A stretch of 64,000 nt of DNA from Fibrobacter succinogenes (GCA_902800815.1 CADCGB010000010.1:1-64000); one strand, 5' to 3'. Counted from the stretch's first letter, positions 25,860 to 35,373 are shown. Numbers and translations are program-made. The notes: generated by a model from the sequence alone, not told the origin.

Positions 25860-28800
25860 ATGACTACCCAGATCCGCCTCTCCCGTTCGAGCCGATTTTC
25901 GGCTTTCAAGGCAATCATTCTCTGCCTGCTGGCAGGGCTTTCTTTACCAACCATGCTATATGCAGATTGGGATGGTGGTGTTAAAAAGCCTTCAACCATT
26001 GAAAAAAATGGCAGGACATTTTATGAAATTGAGTCTGCCGAAAATCTTGCATGGTTTATGATGCAGGTAAACAAGGGCAATACCGGTTATAATGCAGTCT
26101 TGAAAAAAGACATTTCAATTGTTGATTCTGCCGTAACAGGAAAATCAGTCAAATGGACACCGATTGGGGATGCGGATAGTGTTAGTTACAAGGGCGTGTT
26201 TGACGGTGATGGGCATACGATTTCGGGAGTTTATTCAAATGCAAGGTATGCAGGTTTCTTCGGGTTTATTGGACCTGGCGCAGTTATTAAAAATCTAAAT
26301 CTTCAAAATGCATTGGTTCAAAGTTATTTTGAAGGAACATCTAGAGCAGGCTTACTGTCGAGTATGTTCTCTGGAGATTCCGTTATTAATGTTTCTGTTG
26401 CAGGAACTGTTTCGGATACCACATATGCAGGAGGTCTTGCCGCTATTATCAAGAGCAAGGCTTATATTAACGGCTTTAGGGGCGATGTTTACTTTGTAGG
26501 AAAAGCAAAAAAATATAACGAGTATATTGTATATTCCGAAAAACAAGTTGCTGGTGGTGTTGCTGCGTTGGTAATGGATTCTGTAAAAATTTTAAACAGT
26601 CATGTTTCGGGATTCGCAGATAGTTCTGAAATAAGGGGCATGGTGGGTGGTTTTATTGGTATAGATTCTGCTTATGCATATTTTGAAAATGACACTAATA
26701 ATGTTAATATACGATTGAATGATTCTCCGAGTTATTTAGGGGGCTTTGTGATGCGTGTCGCACCTGGTGCTGCTGCGGATTTTGTAAGTTGTCTTAATAG
26801 GGGGAATATCCAGGGTAGTCAAAGTTATGTTGGTGGCTTTGTGGGGTATAGCAAAGGCAATCTATCGTTTTATAATTCTGTGAATGAAGGAGAGATTAAG
26901 CATCCTGGAAGCATTACTTCTTCACAATTCGCAGGTGGATTTATAGGATGCATGTCTGCAAATGGTCAGGTTTCCATAGATCATAGTTTTAATATGGGCA
27001 ACGTATATTCGGCTTACGAGGCGGGTGGATTTGTGGGATTTGCTATCACAAGATTAACTATCACAGATTCTGAAAATGCAGGTACAATTGATGGAAAGAC
27101 TGCTGCTGGTGGTTTTGTTGGGCATGCATCGGCAGATAGTTCGCTCATTATTGATTATAGCAGAAATGTGGGGACAATTGTTGGTCGCTATACGGGAGGA
27201 TTTATTGGAGAAGCGTGGGACACGATTATAATTGATCATAGTGTGAATGCGGGTGAAATCGCAGGAACTGGAGAACATATTGCAGGTTTCATAGCACAAG
27301 TATCTGGAAAAACCGCAAAGGTTGATGTTAGGAATTCTACCAATATGGGTAAAATTATAACTGACGGGGGAGCTGATGTTGGTGGTATTTTTGGAACTTG
27401 TTCCAATTGTACTGCGACAAATTGCGAAAATTATGGTGAAATTATTCTTGATGGTAAGGACAATAGCAAGACTGCTAATGTTGGCGGAATTCTTGGAAAC
27501 TGGGGTTCTGCGATAAATTGCAGAAATTATGGAAACATTACAATTGATTCGGTAGTTTCTCCCACTGTTGGCGGTATTGCAGGTTTAGGCACTGTTCAGG
27601 GGTGTGTCAACAAGGGCGCAATTACCGTAAATACGCGGTCTACAAGTAAGGTTGGTGGAATCGGTGGTCAAACAAGTGCGTATTATTCGTTGAATGAAGG
27701 GCGCGTTGTTGTGAACTTGGCAGGTATAGGCGAGGAATGCTATGCCGCAGGTATCACGGCGACGATTTCGTCAACAACAAGACTTGGAGGAAATGTAAAT
27801 AAGGGGACTATTATTGTGAATGGGGGTAACGGTGATGCTCACGTATATCCGCTACATGGAGTTTCTGCTGATGGAAAATCTACGAGGGCAAAGGCTGTGG
27901 CAGGAAGCATTTCCTTATCTGATTCAATTGTAAATAATGGGCGTTTGACTGCAGGTTCTACATTGAAAAATAATAAGGATACGGTTGCCCAGTGTGCTTT
28001 TTTTGATAAGGATATTTACCGTGTTGATGACGACTCACTTGGTTTCGGTATATCAACTGCTGAAATGGAGACGATAGAATTTGCGTATCGCCTAAATACT
28101 TGTAATGGCTTGGTCAAAAATTCTGGTTATTGGAGCCAGCATGGAGACAACTATCCTGTAATGTCTGATCAAGACAATCATGCAATCTACAAAGTTATAT
28201 TCAAGGATTCTTCTAGGGTTATTAATATCAAGACTTATAAGATTGGTGAAAGCCTTACCAACTATAAGGGAGTAATTATAGACATGCCTGAAGCTCCTGA
28301 TCCTAGCGATGCCGATGAAGACTTGAAGTTTGGCTATTGGGCTTATGAAAACCAGGTGATAGACGAAAATACGATTATTAATGGTGATTATACCGTTTAT
28401 GCGACATATGTGCCAAAAAATTCTGTGGTTGAAACTTTGGCCTTTAAAACGGAGACCGGCGATGTTTTTGCAAAATATGTGATTTCAGATAAAATGGTAG
28501 AAATTACTTTGCCAAATGCTCCTTCCAAGAATGGTTATGAATTTCTTGGCTGGTACAACGGAAATCAATTTGTCGGTGCCGCGGGTGCAAAAATTGTTCC
28601 GAACGGATTGTCAGTCTTGAACGCAAAATATGAGACTATTTTGTATAAGATTTCGTTCATCTCTAGAACGGATACTCTACAGACGGGTTCTTTTGCTTAT
28701 GGAGATATGCCGGAATATAAAGGCGAAAAGCCTACGTGTGCTGAGTTAGGGTATGAGTTTGATGGCTGGATGCCTATTGTTGCTGCTGTTAGTGCGGATA

Positions 28801-29255
28801 AGTCTTATTATGCTCGGTGTTCAAAGAATGGGGCTGGAATTTCCTCCAGTTCTTCTGAACAACCTTCTAGCAGTTCTGAGATTGCTTCTAACTCTTCGAG
28901 TTCTCTGGGCGACGAGGAAAGTTCTTCGAGCATGATAGCGTCCTCGTCATCGGATGCGGAAAGCAGTTCTTCTGCAAAGCCGGAATCGTCTTCGTCGTCG
29001 AAGGCGAATAGTAGTTCCTCGAAGGGGACGGATATTGCGTGGAATGCTGTGCGGCCTATGTTCAACCTCACGGTAAACGGCATGACGCTCACGCTTTCTA
29101 ATACGCAGGGTGGCGTTGTCCGCATCTTTGATGCGCTTGGTCACATGGTTGCCGCCAAGTCAATTGCCAGCGCAACGACGAGCATCACCCTGCAAACCCC
29201 GGGCAACTACATCGTCCGAGTGAACGGAATGAGCCGTAGCGTAATACTTAAATAG
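25860..29255 (+). CDS. Large secreted GLUG/InlB-repeat protein with T9SS-type sorting domain
   Basis: 1131 residues. Signal peptide (AIILCLLAGLSLPTMLYA, about 19-36), then roughly ten GLUG-like beta-helix repeats between about residues 230 and 650, each with a GGFVG-type turn (GGFVGYSKG, GGFIGCMSA, GGFVGFAIT, GGFVGHASA, GGFIGEAWD, GGIFGTCSN, GGILGNWGS, GGIAGLGTV). Next are InlB B-type repeats (about 860-990; NGYEFLGWYNG, GYEFDGWMP), a polyserine linker (about 993-1055) and a C-terminal sorting-like domain (VRIFDALGHMVAAKSIA, then GNYIVRVNGMSRSVILK). Probably an exported adhesin or fibre-like protein. Codons are clearly AT-richer than core genes. Tightly coupled to the lipoprotein upstream. 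Confidence 0.85.
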   Translation: MTTQIRLSRSSRFSAFKAIILCLLAGLSLPTMLYADWDGGVKKPSTIEKNGRTFYEIESAENLAWFMMQVNKGNTGYNAVLKKDISIVDSAVTGKSVKWTPIGDADSVSYKGVFDGDGHTISGVYSNARYAGFFGFIGPGAVIKNLNLQNALVQSYFEGTSRAGLLSSMFSGDSVINVSVAGTVSDTTYAGGLAAIIKSKAYINGFRGDVYFVGKAKKYNEYIVYSEKQVAGGVAALVMDSVKILNSHVSGFADSSEIRGMVGGFIGIDSAYAYFENDTNNVNIRLNDSPSYLGGFVMRVAPGAAADFVSCLNRGNIQGSQSYVGGFVGYSKGNLSFYNSVNEGEIKHPGSITSSQFAGGFIGCMSANGQVSIDHSFNMGNVYSAYEAGGFVGFAITRLTITDSENAGTIDGKTAAGGFVGHASADSSLIIDYSRNVGTIVGRYTGGFIGEAWDTIIIDHSVNAGEIAGTGEHIAGFIAQVSGKTAKVDVRNSTNMGKIITDGGADVGGIFGTCSNCTATNCENYGEIILDGKDNSKTANVGGILGNWGSAINCRNYGNITIDSVVSPTVGGIAGLGTVQGCVNKGAITVNTRSTSKVGGIGGQTSAYYSLNEGRVVVNLAGIGEECYAAGITATISSTTRLGGNVNKGTIIVNGGNGDAHVYPLHGVSADGKSTRAKAVAGSISLSDSIVNNGRLTAGSTLKNNKDTVAQCAFFDKDIYRVDDDSLGFGISTAEMETIEFAYRLNTCNGLVKNSGYWSQHGDNYPVMSDQDNHAIYKVIFKDSSRVINIKTYKIGESLTNYKGVIIDMPEAPDPSDADEDLKFGYWAYENQVIDENTIINGDYTVYATYVPKNSVVETLAFKTETGDVFAKYVISDKMVEITLPNAPSKNGYEFLGWYNGNQFVGAAGAKIVPNGLSVLNAKYETILYKISFISRTDTLQTGSFAYGDMPEYKGEKPTCAELGYEFDGWMPIVAAVSADKSYYARCSKNGAGISSSSSEQPSSSSEIASNSSSSLGDEESSSSMIASSSSDAESSSSAKPESSSSSKANSSSSKGTDIAWNAVRPMFNLTVNGMTLTLSNTQGGVVRIFDALGHMVAAKSIASATTSITLQTPGNYIVRVNGMSRSVILK

Positions 29256-29385
29256 TTCTATTCAAGATGAAGAATCGAATCCCTTGCTACGTTCTAGCCT
29301 TGCTGTGTCCCCTGCTTTGGGGGCTTTTCGCCTGTTCCGAAGACCGCACCGCAGGCGGAACGGTGGACGGGAACTCGATTGCGGA
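29239..29385 (+). repeat. 147-bp direct repeat, copy 2
   Basis: Second copy of 25201-25347. It covers the last codons of the exoprotein and the first 40 codons of the lipoprotein at 29267, with three substitutions. Confidence 0.92.
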
Positions 29386-29902
29386 ATACACCATTCCGGA
29401 ACATCCGCTGGATTCTTCGAAAGTATTTAAGGATGCCCTTCCTGCGTCTAATGATCATGGCAAACTTGATACAACCATTTACTGGTATGAGATCCAATTC
29501 AGGGGTGAATGGGAGCAGTATCTTACTACTGTTGACGGCACATGCTTCATCAATATCTATCGTCCGGAATATGGAGTGCAGATGGCAGGGAGTGCTTGGA
29601 GTGACCAAACGTATTATGATTATATATTCTTCCTTACCGCAAGTAATGATGGAGTTGTCTATCATGAAAAAATCGACATCCTTTATGGAAACAAGGACTT
29701 GTGCGAAAAGGACCTTGCCGATATAGAGAAGTCCTGCGAAGCGAAGGGATGGGACTTGTATCGCCACTATGTAAATTGTCAGGAGGTTGAACAGTTGCAC
29801 TTGACTTGTTCCTCTCCCGAAGAGCCGTTGACAGAAAACCCCGATGATATTTTGGAACGCTATGCTGAAGACATGAAGCAGAAGTGCCAGGACTATAAGT
29901 GA
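29267..29902 (+). CDS. Lipoprotein, second of two paralogues
   Basis: 211 residues, paralogue of the gene at 25229: the signal peptide and residues 1-40 are identical (lipid-attachment cysteine, then SEDRTAGGTV), the remainder diverged but collinear (CEKDLADIEKSCEAKGWDLY versus CEGD-type segment EGDLSAFEKSCENKGWNLY). It follows the exoprotein by 11 bases and is one base from the next gene, forming an operon-like chain 25229-30713. No function can be assigned. Sharp conservation of the 5' end against a diverged body suggests recent gene conversion or duplication of the 5' part only. Confidence 0.75.
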   Translation: MKNRIPCYVLALLCPLLWGLFACSEDRTAGGTVDGNSIAEYTIPEHPLDSSKVFKDALPASNDHGKLDTTIYWYEIQFRGEWEQYLTTVDGTCFINIYRPEYGVQMAGSAWSDQTYYDYIFFLTASNDGVVYHEKIDILYGNKDLCEKDLADIEKSCEAKGWDLYRHYVNCQEVEQLHLTCSSPEEPLTENPDDILERYAEDMKQKCQDYK

Positions 29903-29903
29903 T

Positions 29904-30713
29904 ATGCGGAAGATTGCTTGTTTGATTCTGCTCTTGGCTGATATTGCGTTGTCATGTGAGGTTGTCGCAATGTCAAGTCATGATTACCCTATTGTAGAAA
30001 TCAATCTGTTTGATGAGAATAAGGTTGATATGGGTAAGGTGAAATCGGTTGACTATGGAAATGGTCTGCTTAAAGAAGAAAAGACCTTCCTGGCGTATCG
30101 TGCGGATTTGGATACATCGGTGTATGTTTACTTGAATGGCAAGCAAATGAAATTTTATAAGATGTGTCATTTGGCCCAGGAGTGCGATAGTTTATACGAA
30201 GACTACGATTTTGCGAAGGTCATATCCGACGAAATGCACAAAATGGGGTCAAGGGGATTGTTTGTGCGCAAGTTTGACGCTGATTCCTTGTCTAGACATA
30301 TCCTTGATGTGATGCTGTCGGAATCGTATAATGACTTTACCCTTTCCGGTATCTCTTATAATTACGATAGATCCTATAGTGACGAAGATGACCATGATGC
30401 CGATGTCGCGGCAGAGGCGCTGACGGCGGGAATGTTCTGCGAAGGTTTTTGCGATTTTATGGACACCTTGAGCCAGTGCCCGGAATTGGTTACGGCTAGT
30501 ATTCCTGAAACCCGTCTTATGAATAGTGTGACTATTCACAAAATTTCGGGTAATGCCTACTTAGTAGAGAAAGATTGGCGCAATGAACTATATAGAATGT
30601 ATGGCTTGAATGGTGTTGTGTTAGACCAGGGATATATACATGGTGGAATACTTTGGGTAAGGCAAACGCCTGTAATCCTGGAAATTTCGAATCAAAGGTT
30701 TTTGTTGAAATAG
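29904..30713 (+). CDS. Predicted secreted protein, unknown function
   Basis: 269 residues with an N-terminal signal (KIACLILLLADIALSCEVV); ALSC could be a lipobox with Cys18, but the fit is moderate. The mature part (NLFDENKVDMGKVKSVDYG, VYVYLNGKQMKFYKMC) contains repeated VYLNGK-type beta strands similar in style to the gene at 32195 (VQFYLNGEQVC). No family recognised. It starts one base after the preceding stop and ends the operon-like run of + strand genes. AT-rich, like its neighbours. Confidence 0.68.
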   Translation: MRKIACLILLLADIALSCEVVAMSSHDYPIVEINLFDENKVDMGKVKSVDYGNGLLKEEKTFLAYRADLDTSVYVYLNGKQMKFYKMCHLAQECDSLYEDYDFAKVISDEMHKMGSRGLFVRKFDADSLSRHILDVMLSESYNDFTLSGISYNYDRSYSDEDDHDADVAAEALTAGMFCEGFCDFMDTLSQCPELVTASIPETRLMNSVTIHKISGNAYLVEKDWRNELYRMYGLNGVVLDQGYIHGGILWVRQTPVILEISNQRFLLK

Positions 30714-30777
30714 CGGACTATTCTATTCCCATTCTCGGCATATTTCATAAAAAGATTGAAAAACGGGAATCAATTCA

Positions 30778-31386
30778 TCACATGTGTTGCTCGTTCCAAT
30801 CCTTACACAATTCATAGAAAAACCTTAGATTAGCAATCTGTTCTTCACATGTTGTCGCTTTTTCGAACAATTCAATAGGATCCGGTGTAAAAAAAGTACT
30901 CGGGATTGTATCTATAACATCATTCACGACAACTCTCTTACCGTCATCTCTTTCATAATCAACTATACGGCATCTAATGGGATTTAAGAAATAATCTTCA
31001 CTTGACAAGAAAAGCCCAACTTTATCAAATGCATAGATATTTCCCCGTTTAAATTCAAAAAAAATTTTTTCTGAAGACATCATATAATGGAAATATCCCG
31101 TAATTGTATTATAATCCAAGTAATGGGATTGTTTTATTGAATCTAAACATTCCGTTTTATGATAAAATTGAGCTATATATTTGTTTTCTTTTATTAAGGA
31201 GTCGTATATTTGGATTCCTTCTGAATTACAGTAAAAATCATATTCTGACCAACTATCAAACGACACATTGTTTAATTCACAGTAATACCAATCATGAAAA
31301 GGTCCAGTTTCAATCGGCTCCGTCGAGCACGAATAAACAAATAACAAAAACAATAAAGAAATGAAATAGTTTACGTAATATATCAT
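30778..31386 (-). CDS. Lipoprotein, tandem paralogue A
   Basis: About 202 residues from the ATG at 31386, chosen because it starts the signal peptide (MIYYVNYFISLLFLLFVYSC). The longer frame from 31449 would put 21 residues in front. Lipobox VYSC is followed by STEPIETGPFHDWYYCE. The next minus-strand gene upstream (31487-32035) has the same mature start (STEPVETGPFHDSYYCE), so these are tandem paralogues that diverged strongly downstream. AT-rich, function unknown. Confidence 0.7.
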   Translation of the reverse strand: MIYYVNYFISLLFLLFVYSCSTEPIETGPFHDWYYCELNNVSFDSWSEYDFYCNSEGIQIYDSLIKENKYIAQFYHKTECLDSIKQSHYLDYNTITGYFHYMMSSEKIFFEFKRGNIYAFDKVGLFLSSEDYFLNPIRCRIVDYERDDGKRVVVNDVIDTIPSTFFTPDPIELFEKATTCEEQIANLRFFYELCKDWNEQHM

Positions 31387-31486
31387 TAGAAATTTCTCAG
31401 CAAAAGATAGGATGGAAGATAATTGCTTTTTTACGGTAGTGTAAATCAAACTGTGTCATATTTCCATTTGACGGGAATTAGCAAAA

Positions 31487-32035
31487 CTAGTTGTTAATCC
31501 GTTCTTCACACAACGAGTCAGGAAAGTTTTCAAAAACGTTAATTAAAGACCGGATGCCAAGCGTATCGGCGCAACTGGAATCAGCAAAAACACTATCGAT
31601 ATTTGGAGGGAATAGGTTTGAGCAAACATACTCATTCCGCTGTGCTGCACCTTGATGGTAATCAACATCATATTCGTTTAAATCAACATATCCTGCTAAA
31701 AAGAACATTCTCATATTGGAATCATCTTGCATAAAACTGAATTGTAAACTGACAAGCCTACTGTCTGTGTAAAGTTTGCTTGTATACCAGACTTCGTCTA
31801 TCAAGCAATCATTTGATATTTTCTTTTCCGCGCGATGCACCCTCATTATAGAGTCGAGTTTTCGATGCTCTTCAGCAAACTCTTCCTTACAATCTTGGTA
31901 ATAAGTAGATAGGTTAGGATAATAACGTTCATCAAATTCACAGTAATACGAATCATGAAAAGGCCCGGTTTCTACAGGCTCCGTTGAGCATGAATAGACA
32001 AGTAGCAACAGCAAAAAAGAAATAAAATATTTCAT
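31487..32035 (-). CDS. Lipoprotein, tandem paralogue B
   Basis: 182 residues, signal MKYFISFLLLLLVYSC and mature start STEPVETGPFHD, closely matching the gene at 30778. The DNA upstream of the start is also similar between the two (TTGAGAGCTTTCTAATG here), consistent with tandem duplication. Cysteine-containing segments (DCKEEFAEE, DSSCADTLG) suggest disulfides. No known domain. Lies in the AT-rich accessory region; likely transcribed with its downstream paralogue. Confidence 0.7.
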   Translation of the reverse strand: MKYFISFLLLLLVYSCSTEPVETGPFHDSYYCEFDERYYPNLSTYYQDCKEEFAEEHRKLDSIMRVHRAEKKISNDCLIDEVWYTSKLYTDSRLVSLQFSFMQDDSNMRMFFLAGYVDLNEYDVDYHQGAAQRNEYVCSNLFPPNIDSVFADSSCADTLGIRSLINVFENFPDSLCEERINN

Positions 32036-32194
32036 TAGAAAGCTCTCAACAAAAGATTTGATGGAAGGTAATTGTTTTTTACGGTAAGTTTAGTCATCTC
32101 CATTGCTGCCTTATGTTAATATATATATTTTTGTGCTGAAGCGTATTTTTCCATACGGTATTTGTTCACCCTGTTTCCTTTTTTAGGCAGCGCA

Positions 32195-32869
32195 ATGAAT
32201 TTGATAACACGATATCACACTCATGTAAAACCCTACCAGTCCACAAAAGTGCTTGGACTCCTTTATTGTATGCTGGTCGCTATCCTTTTGGGATGCGATT
32301 ACGATGGTACGGAATGCTTCCCGAACCTTAGGATAAACTTCAAGTCCATCTATGATGTTGATAGTGTCCAGTTCTATCTGAACGGTGAGCAGGTGTGTCT
32401 TGAGGATATTGAAGAAGTGCATGATGGTATCGTTGAGGCGACAAAGGGACTATCTATATACGCAATATCATGCAGGACATCTGAGGAAGAATCTTTTGAC
32501 TACTTGCTTAGTAATGATGCAATAGAAAAATGTATCCCATCAGAGGAATTCCCTATATGGCGCGAGTTTGAATGCGAGGTGTCGGAAAAGTATAAGAAAG
32601 ATATAGACTCATCCAAATTAGCGTTATATGTCTATTTGAATAATGATGTTGAGATTGTGGAACCGGTTATAAGCTTCTACACGGGGAATCACTATAATGT
32701 GATTGCAGAGCGTGATACCGCGCGGTGGTATAGTTATACGAGTTCTACAAGAGGGAGGTATTTTGAATTTTATGGTCCTCCGGAAAGATGGGAAAGACTG
32801 GGTTGCGCTGGTGGGTATTGTACGGCGTCTTTGCCCATGGTGGAGAAAGTGGCTTGTTACGACAGATAG
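32195..32869 (+). CDS. Predicted lipoprotein, unknown function
   Basis: 224 residues from ATG 32195 (AGG seven bases upstream); an upstream in-frame TTG at 32162 is less likely. The lipobox is AILLGC with Cys34, after an unusually long positively charged n-region (ITRYHTHVKPYQSTK). The mature protein begins DYDGTECFPNL, acidic at +2 and +4. Beta-rich text such as VQFYLNGEQVCLEDI resembles the protein at 29904. A TATATTTTTG box lies near 32120. Function unknown. Confidence 0.65.
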   Translation: MNLITRYHTHVKPYQSTKVLGLLYCMLVAILLGCDYDGTECFPNLRINFKSIYDVDSVQFYLNGEQVCLEDIEEVHDGIVEATKGLSIYAISCRTSEEESFDYLLSNDAIEKCIPSEEFPIWREFECEVSEKYKKDIDSSKLALYVYLNNDVEIVEPVISFYTGNHYNVIAERDTARWYSYTSSTRGRYFEFYGPPERWERLGCAGGYCTASLPMVEKVACYDR

Positions 32870-32894
32870 AAGCACGCCAATAAGGGCCATCAAA

Positions 32895-33083
32895 ATGGCT
32901 AAAAATGCTTTACTGCATTACAACCGGGAGCGGAGCGATATTGACTTGGCTGTTTTCGGTGGCGGCGTGAGCGCCTATACGGAGGAGCCACTTTCGGGCG
33001 ATGCTCACATAGATCATTTCCGTAAGAGGGATATGTTCCCTAACTTGACCTTTGATTGGAATAATCTGTTCGTAGATGTTTAG
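32895..33083 (+). pseudogene. Fragment of MntA-type nucleotidyltransferase
   Basis: A 62-codon open frame whose centre (NRERSDIDLAVFGGGV) is the core motif of minimal nucleotidyltransferases but without the GSRARG loop before it. The stretch 32921-32969 repeats 35472-35520 with one mismatch. After it the reading is unrelated to the family (SAYTEEPLSGDAHIDHF). It overlaps the end of the minus-strand gene at 33080 by four bases. It is a captured fragment rather than a working gene. Confidence 0.7.
32921..32969 (+). repeat. 49-bp direct repeat (nucleotidyltransferase core), copy 1
   Basis: 49 bases identical to 35472-35520 except one position. Together the two copies bracket the minus-strand lipoprotein gene 33080-35245, starting 111 bp below its 3' end. 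Confidence 0.9.
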
Positions 33084-35245
33084 TTTTTCACGCAGCGGAC
33101 AGAGAACCCGCGGTCTTTTTCGTTGTATTGTGATGAGTAGAATCCCAATGCTGTTTTGCGGTAATCGAGGTAGGCATAGATTGCACCTGTAACCTTCTTG
33201 GCTTCGGATGATGTCCAGAAGTTTGCGAAGTAGCCGTCATCGTCAAATGTCGTCTGGCTGAAATCCCCGCTGGGAGTGGTATGCGTCCCGTAATAGGCGC
33301 CCGTCGGTATAGCCGAGAAACCGTATGGGTCATTGGAGACGGTCGATGTCGAATAGGTCTGCCATCCCTTTGCCGACTTCAACAGGCCCGAAGCGCCATC
33401 AACCTTATAGACATAGTTTGCCACCTGGTACCATTCGGTGGAATCGGGAAGGTGCCAGCCATCGGGGCAGATGCCTTGATGTGGGGACTCGATTTCTTCG
33501 GCTGCCGATGCGGTCAGATAGCCCGAGGGCAGATTCATCGCGGCGGTCCACGTGTAGAGCCTTCCGCCAAGGTTGCAGTTCTTCTCCACGTTCTTGTAGC
33601 ACCAGGCATTGGCGACCAGGTTGGTGTTATCCTTGTCGTAGTAGTTCAGGTTTTCGGCCATCCATGTCTGTAGCCCGATAGTGACGGTTTTGTATTCCTG
33701 GCCGTCGCGGCTATCCTTGAACGAACCGTATTCGACCTCGCTGTTCCGGAAATGTTCTTTTGGGAGGTCATAAAGCGATACGGGACGCCAGCTGCCATGA
33801 CCGCCATCGCAGATATAGGTGTCCTTCGATGTCTCGGGCGACATGAATGTGCCTGATTTCTTGACGGTGCAGGCGTTCTCGTAAAGGGCTTCGGTGGAAT
33901 ACATGATTCTCCAGGCCCCTTCTTCGCAGACATACTGTTTTCCGAGATTGCTGCTGTATCCGTTTTTCACCTTGAGGAATTCCGCGTCGTTTTCGTCGGT
34001 GCAAGCACCAAAGCCATAAGCGTCGCCAACAAACAGCCCGATATACTTTTCGAACGGGGGAACCTGCGGATTGATTTCTTCAAGCATCTGGCGAATGCCC
34101 TGTGTCCCGTACGAATACGCCATTATCCAGTCGGCCATTTTTACGCGAGTTTCTTCGTCATCGTCCCAGGTGCCGTCTTTTTCGAGGTTTTCCGCGATGC
34201 TCGTAAGGCGGCTGAGGAGTTCGGATTCCGTGAGGTCGCCCTGCAATAGGACAGATGCGGCCAGCAATTTGGCGTCATCCTCTGTCTTGCCGAAAATGCT
34301 CAGGTCTTCGAAAGAGTGGTTCGCTCCACCGAAGTTGAATGCCTTCATTATTTCCTGTTCTGCAGCAGCCTTTGCGGCGGGAACGTTCTTGTATTTCTCG
34401 CTTTCCGTATACAGATACACTACGCGCTTGTGGATCAAGTGGATCAGGACATTCATATTCACGCTTTCGCGGTCCTTTAGGTCAACAATGCCTCTCAAGG
34501 TCAGGGTGCCCGTAGAGGGTTTGAAGAAGTTTTCGTTGTAGTAGGAGCCGCTCACCTGCAATTGCGCGTATTGTGTAGATAACGTAATTTTCGGTGACGT
34601 GAAATCTCCCTGCGAGCCGGTCACTTCCCATTCGAAATTGGTTCCGGTAAGGTCTAGCGCTTCGTCAAGTTCGGAAAGCCTCAGGATGCTGCCTGCGGCA
34701 TACGGCCCCTTCTCGGCGACACCATTGAAAACCTGCTTGCTGATGGCGACAGTCTTGACGGTTTCGTCGGCGCCCTGCACGCTCGAACTGGATTCGGGAA
34801 CGCTGCTTGAACTGGAAACCTTGCTGCTGGACGACTTGTCATGGCTATCGTTTCCGCTAGACTTGTTTTCGCTGGATGAACTCTTGTCGGATGAATCTCC
34901 CTTGGAGGAACTTGATGACTTGCTCGAGCTGGAGGAGTCATTCTTGCTTGAACTAGAAGACCCCTTCTTGCCGGAGCTCGATGACTTCTTTTCGTCGGAG
35001 GAACTTTCTGGTTTTCCAATATTTTCCCAGTCGCTTCTCACGCATTTATAGTTAGCGTTTTCCTTTTCGACAAAGACAACCTCGCCCTCGCGTTTGTCGT
35101 TGCACTTTCCCAGGTCGTAGATGGTTTCTACTGAGGAGTTATCAGATGGGTCGGAGATGAATGTATTGCTGGAATCGTCGCCACACGACGCCAACATCAT
35201 CGCCATGGCAGAAAGGCCTAGAAAGCTGATTCTTTCCTTTTTCAT
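33080..35245 (-). CDS. Lipoprotein with polyserine linker and C-terminal Fib_succ_major domain
   Basis: 721 residues. Signal peptide with lipobox MMLASC at Cys21, then GDDSSNTF, acidic at +3/+4. A polyserine/lysine linker spans about residues 80-155. A central region of unknown family follows (about 165-400). The C-terminal about 200 residues are the Fibrobacter paralogous domain TIGR02145: DSRDGQEYKTVTIGLQTWMA, ENLNYYDKD, NLGGRLYTWTAAM, CPDGWHLPDSTEWYQ and FSVRCVKN. GGAG precedes the ATG. The gene is bracketed by two 49-bp direct repeats from a nucleotidyltransferase. Likely an exported surface protein; the domain's biochemical role is not established. Confidence 0.88.
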   Translation of the reverse strand: MKKERISFLGLSAMAMMLASCGDDSSNTFISDPSDNSSVETIYDLGKCNDKREGEVVFVEKENANYKCVRSDWENIGKPESSSDEKKSSSSGKKGSSSSSKNDSSSSSKSSSSSKGDSSDKSSSSENKSSGNDSHDKSSSSKVSSSSSVPESSSSVQGADETVKTVAISKQVFNGVAEKGPYAAGSILRLSELDEALDLTGTNFEWEVTGSQGDFTSPKITLSTQYAQLQVSGSYYNENFFKPSTGTLTLRGIVDLKDRESVNMNVLIHLIHKRVVYLYTESEKYKNVPAAKAAAEQEIMKAFNFGGANHSFEDLSIFGKTEDDAKLLAASVLLQGDLTESELLSRLTSIAENLEKDGTWDDDEETRVKMADWIMAYSYGTQGIRQMLEEINPQVPPFEKYIGLFVGDAYGFGACTDENDAEFLKVKNGYSSNLGKQYVCEEGAWRIMYSTEALYENACTVKKSGTFMSPETSKDTYICDGGHGSWRPVSLYDLPKEHFRNSEVEYGSFKDSRDGQEYKTVTIGLQTWMAENLNYYDKDNTNLVANAWCYKNVEKNCNLGGRLYTWTAAMNLPSGYLTASAAEEIESPHQGICPDGWHLPDSTEWYQVANYVYKVDGASGLLKSAKGWQTYSTSTVSNDPYGFSAIPTGAYYGTHTTPSGDFSQTTFDDDGYFANFWTSSEAKKVTGAIYAYLDYRKTALGFYSSQYNEKDRGFSVRCVKN

Positions 35246-35373
35246 ATTGATCTCCTTTGTGAGGGCGGGTCCTGTTTTGGTAATATATAATTTTTAGGAG
35301 GGGATATATAACTTGCTATTTTGAAAATTTATTATTTTAAATTATATTTAAGGGTATAGCAGTCCGAGGAACC

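Noticed and set aside
34770-35010. Repetitive DNA (TTC/TCC/AGC runs) considered as a tandem repeat locus.
   Set aside because: It is the coding sequence of a polyserine/lysine linker in the lipoprotein at 33080; the same holds for 28840-29030.
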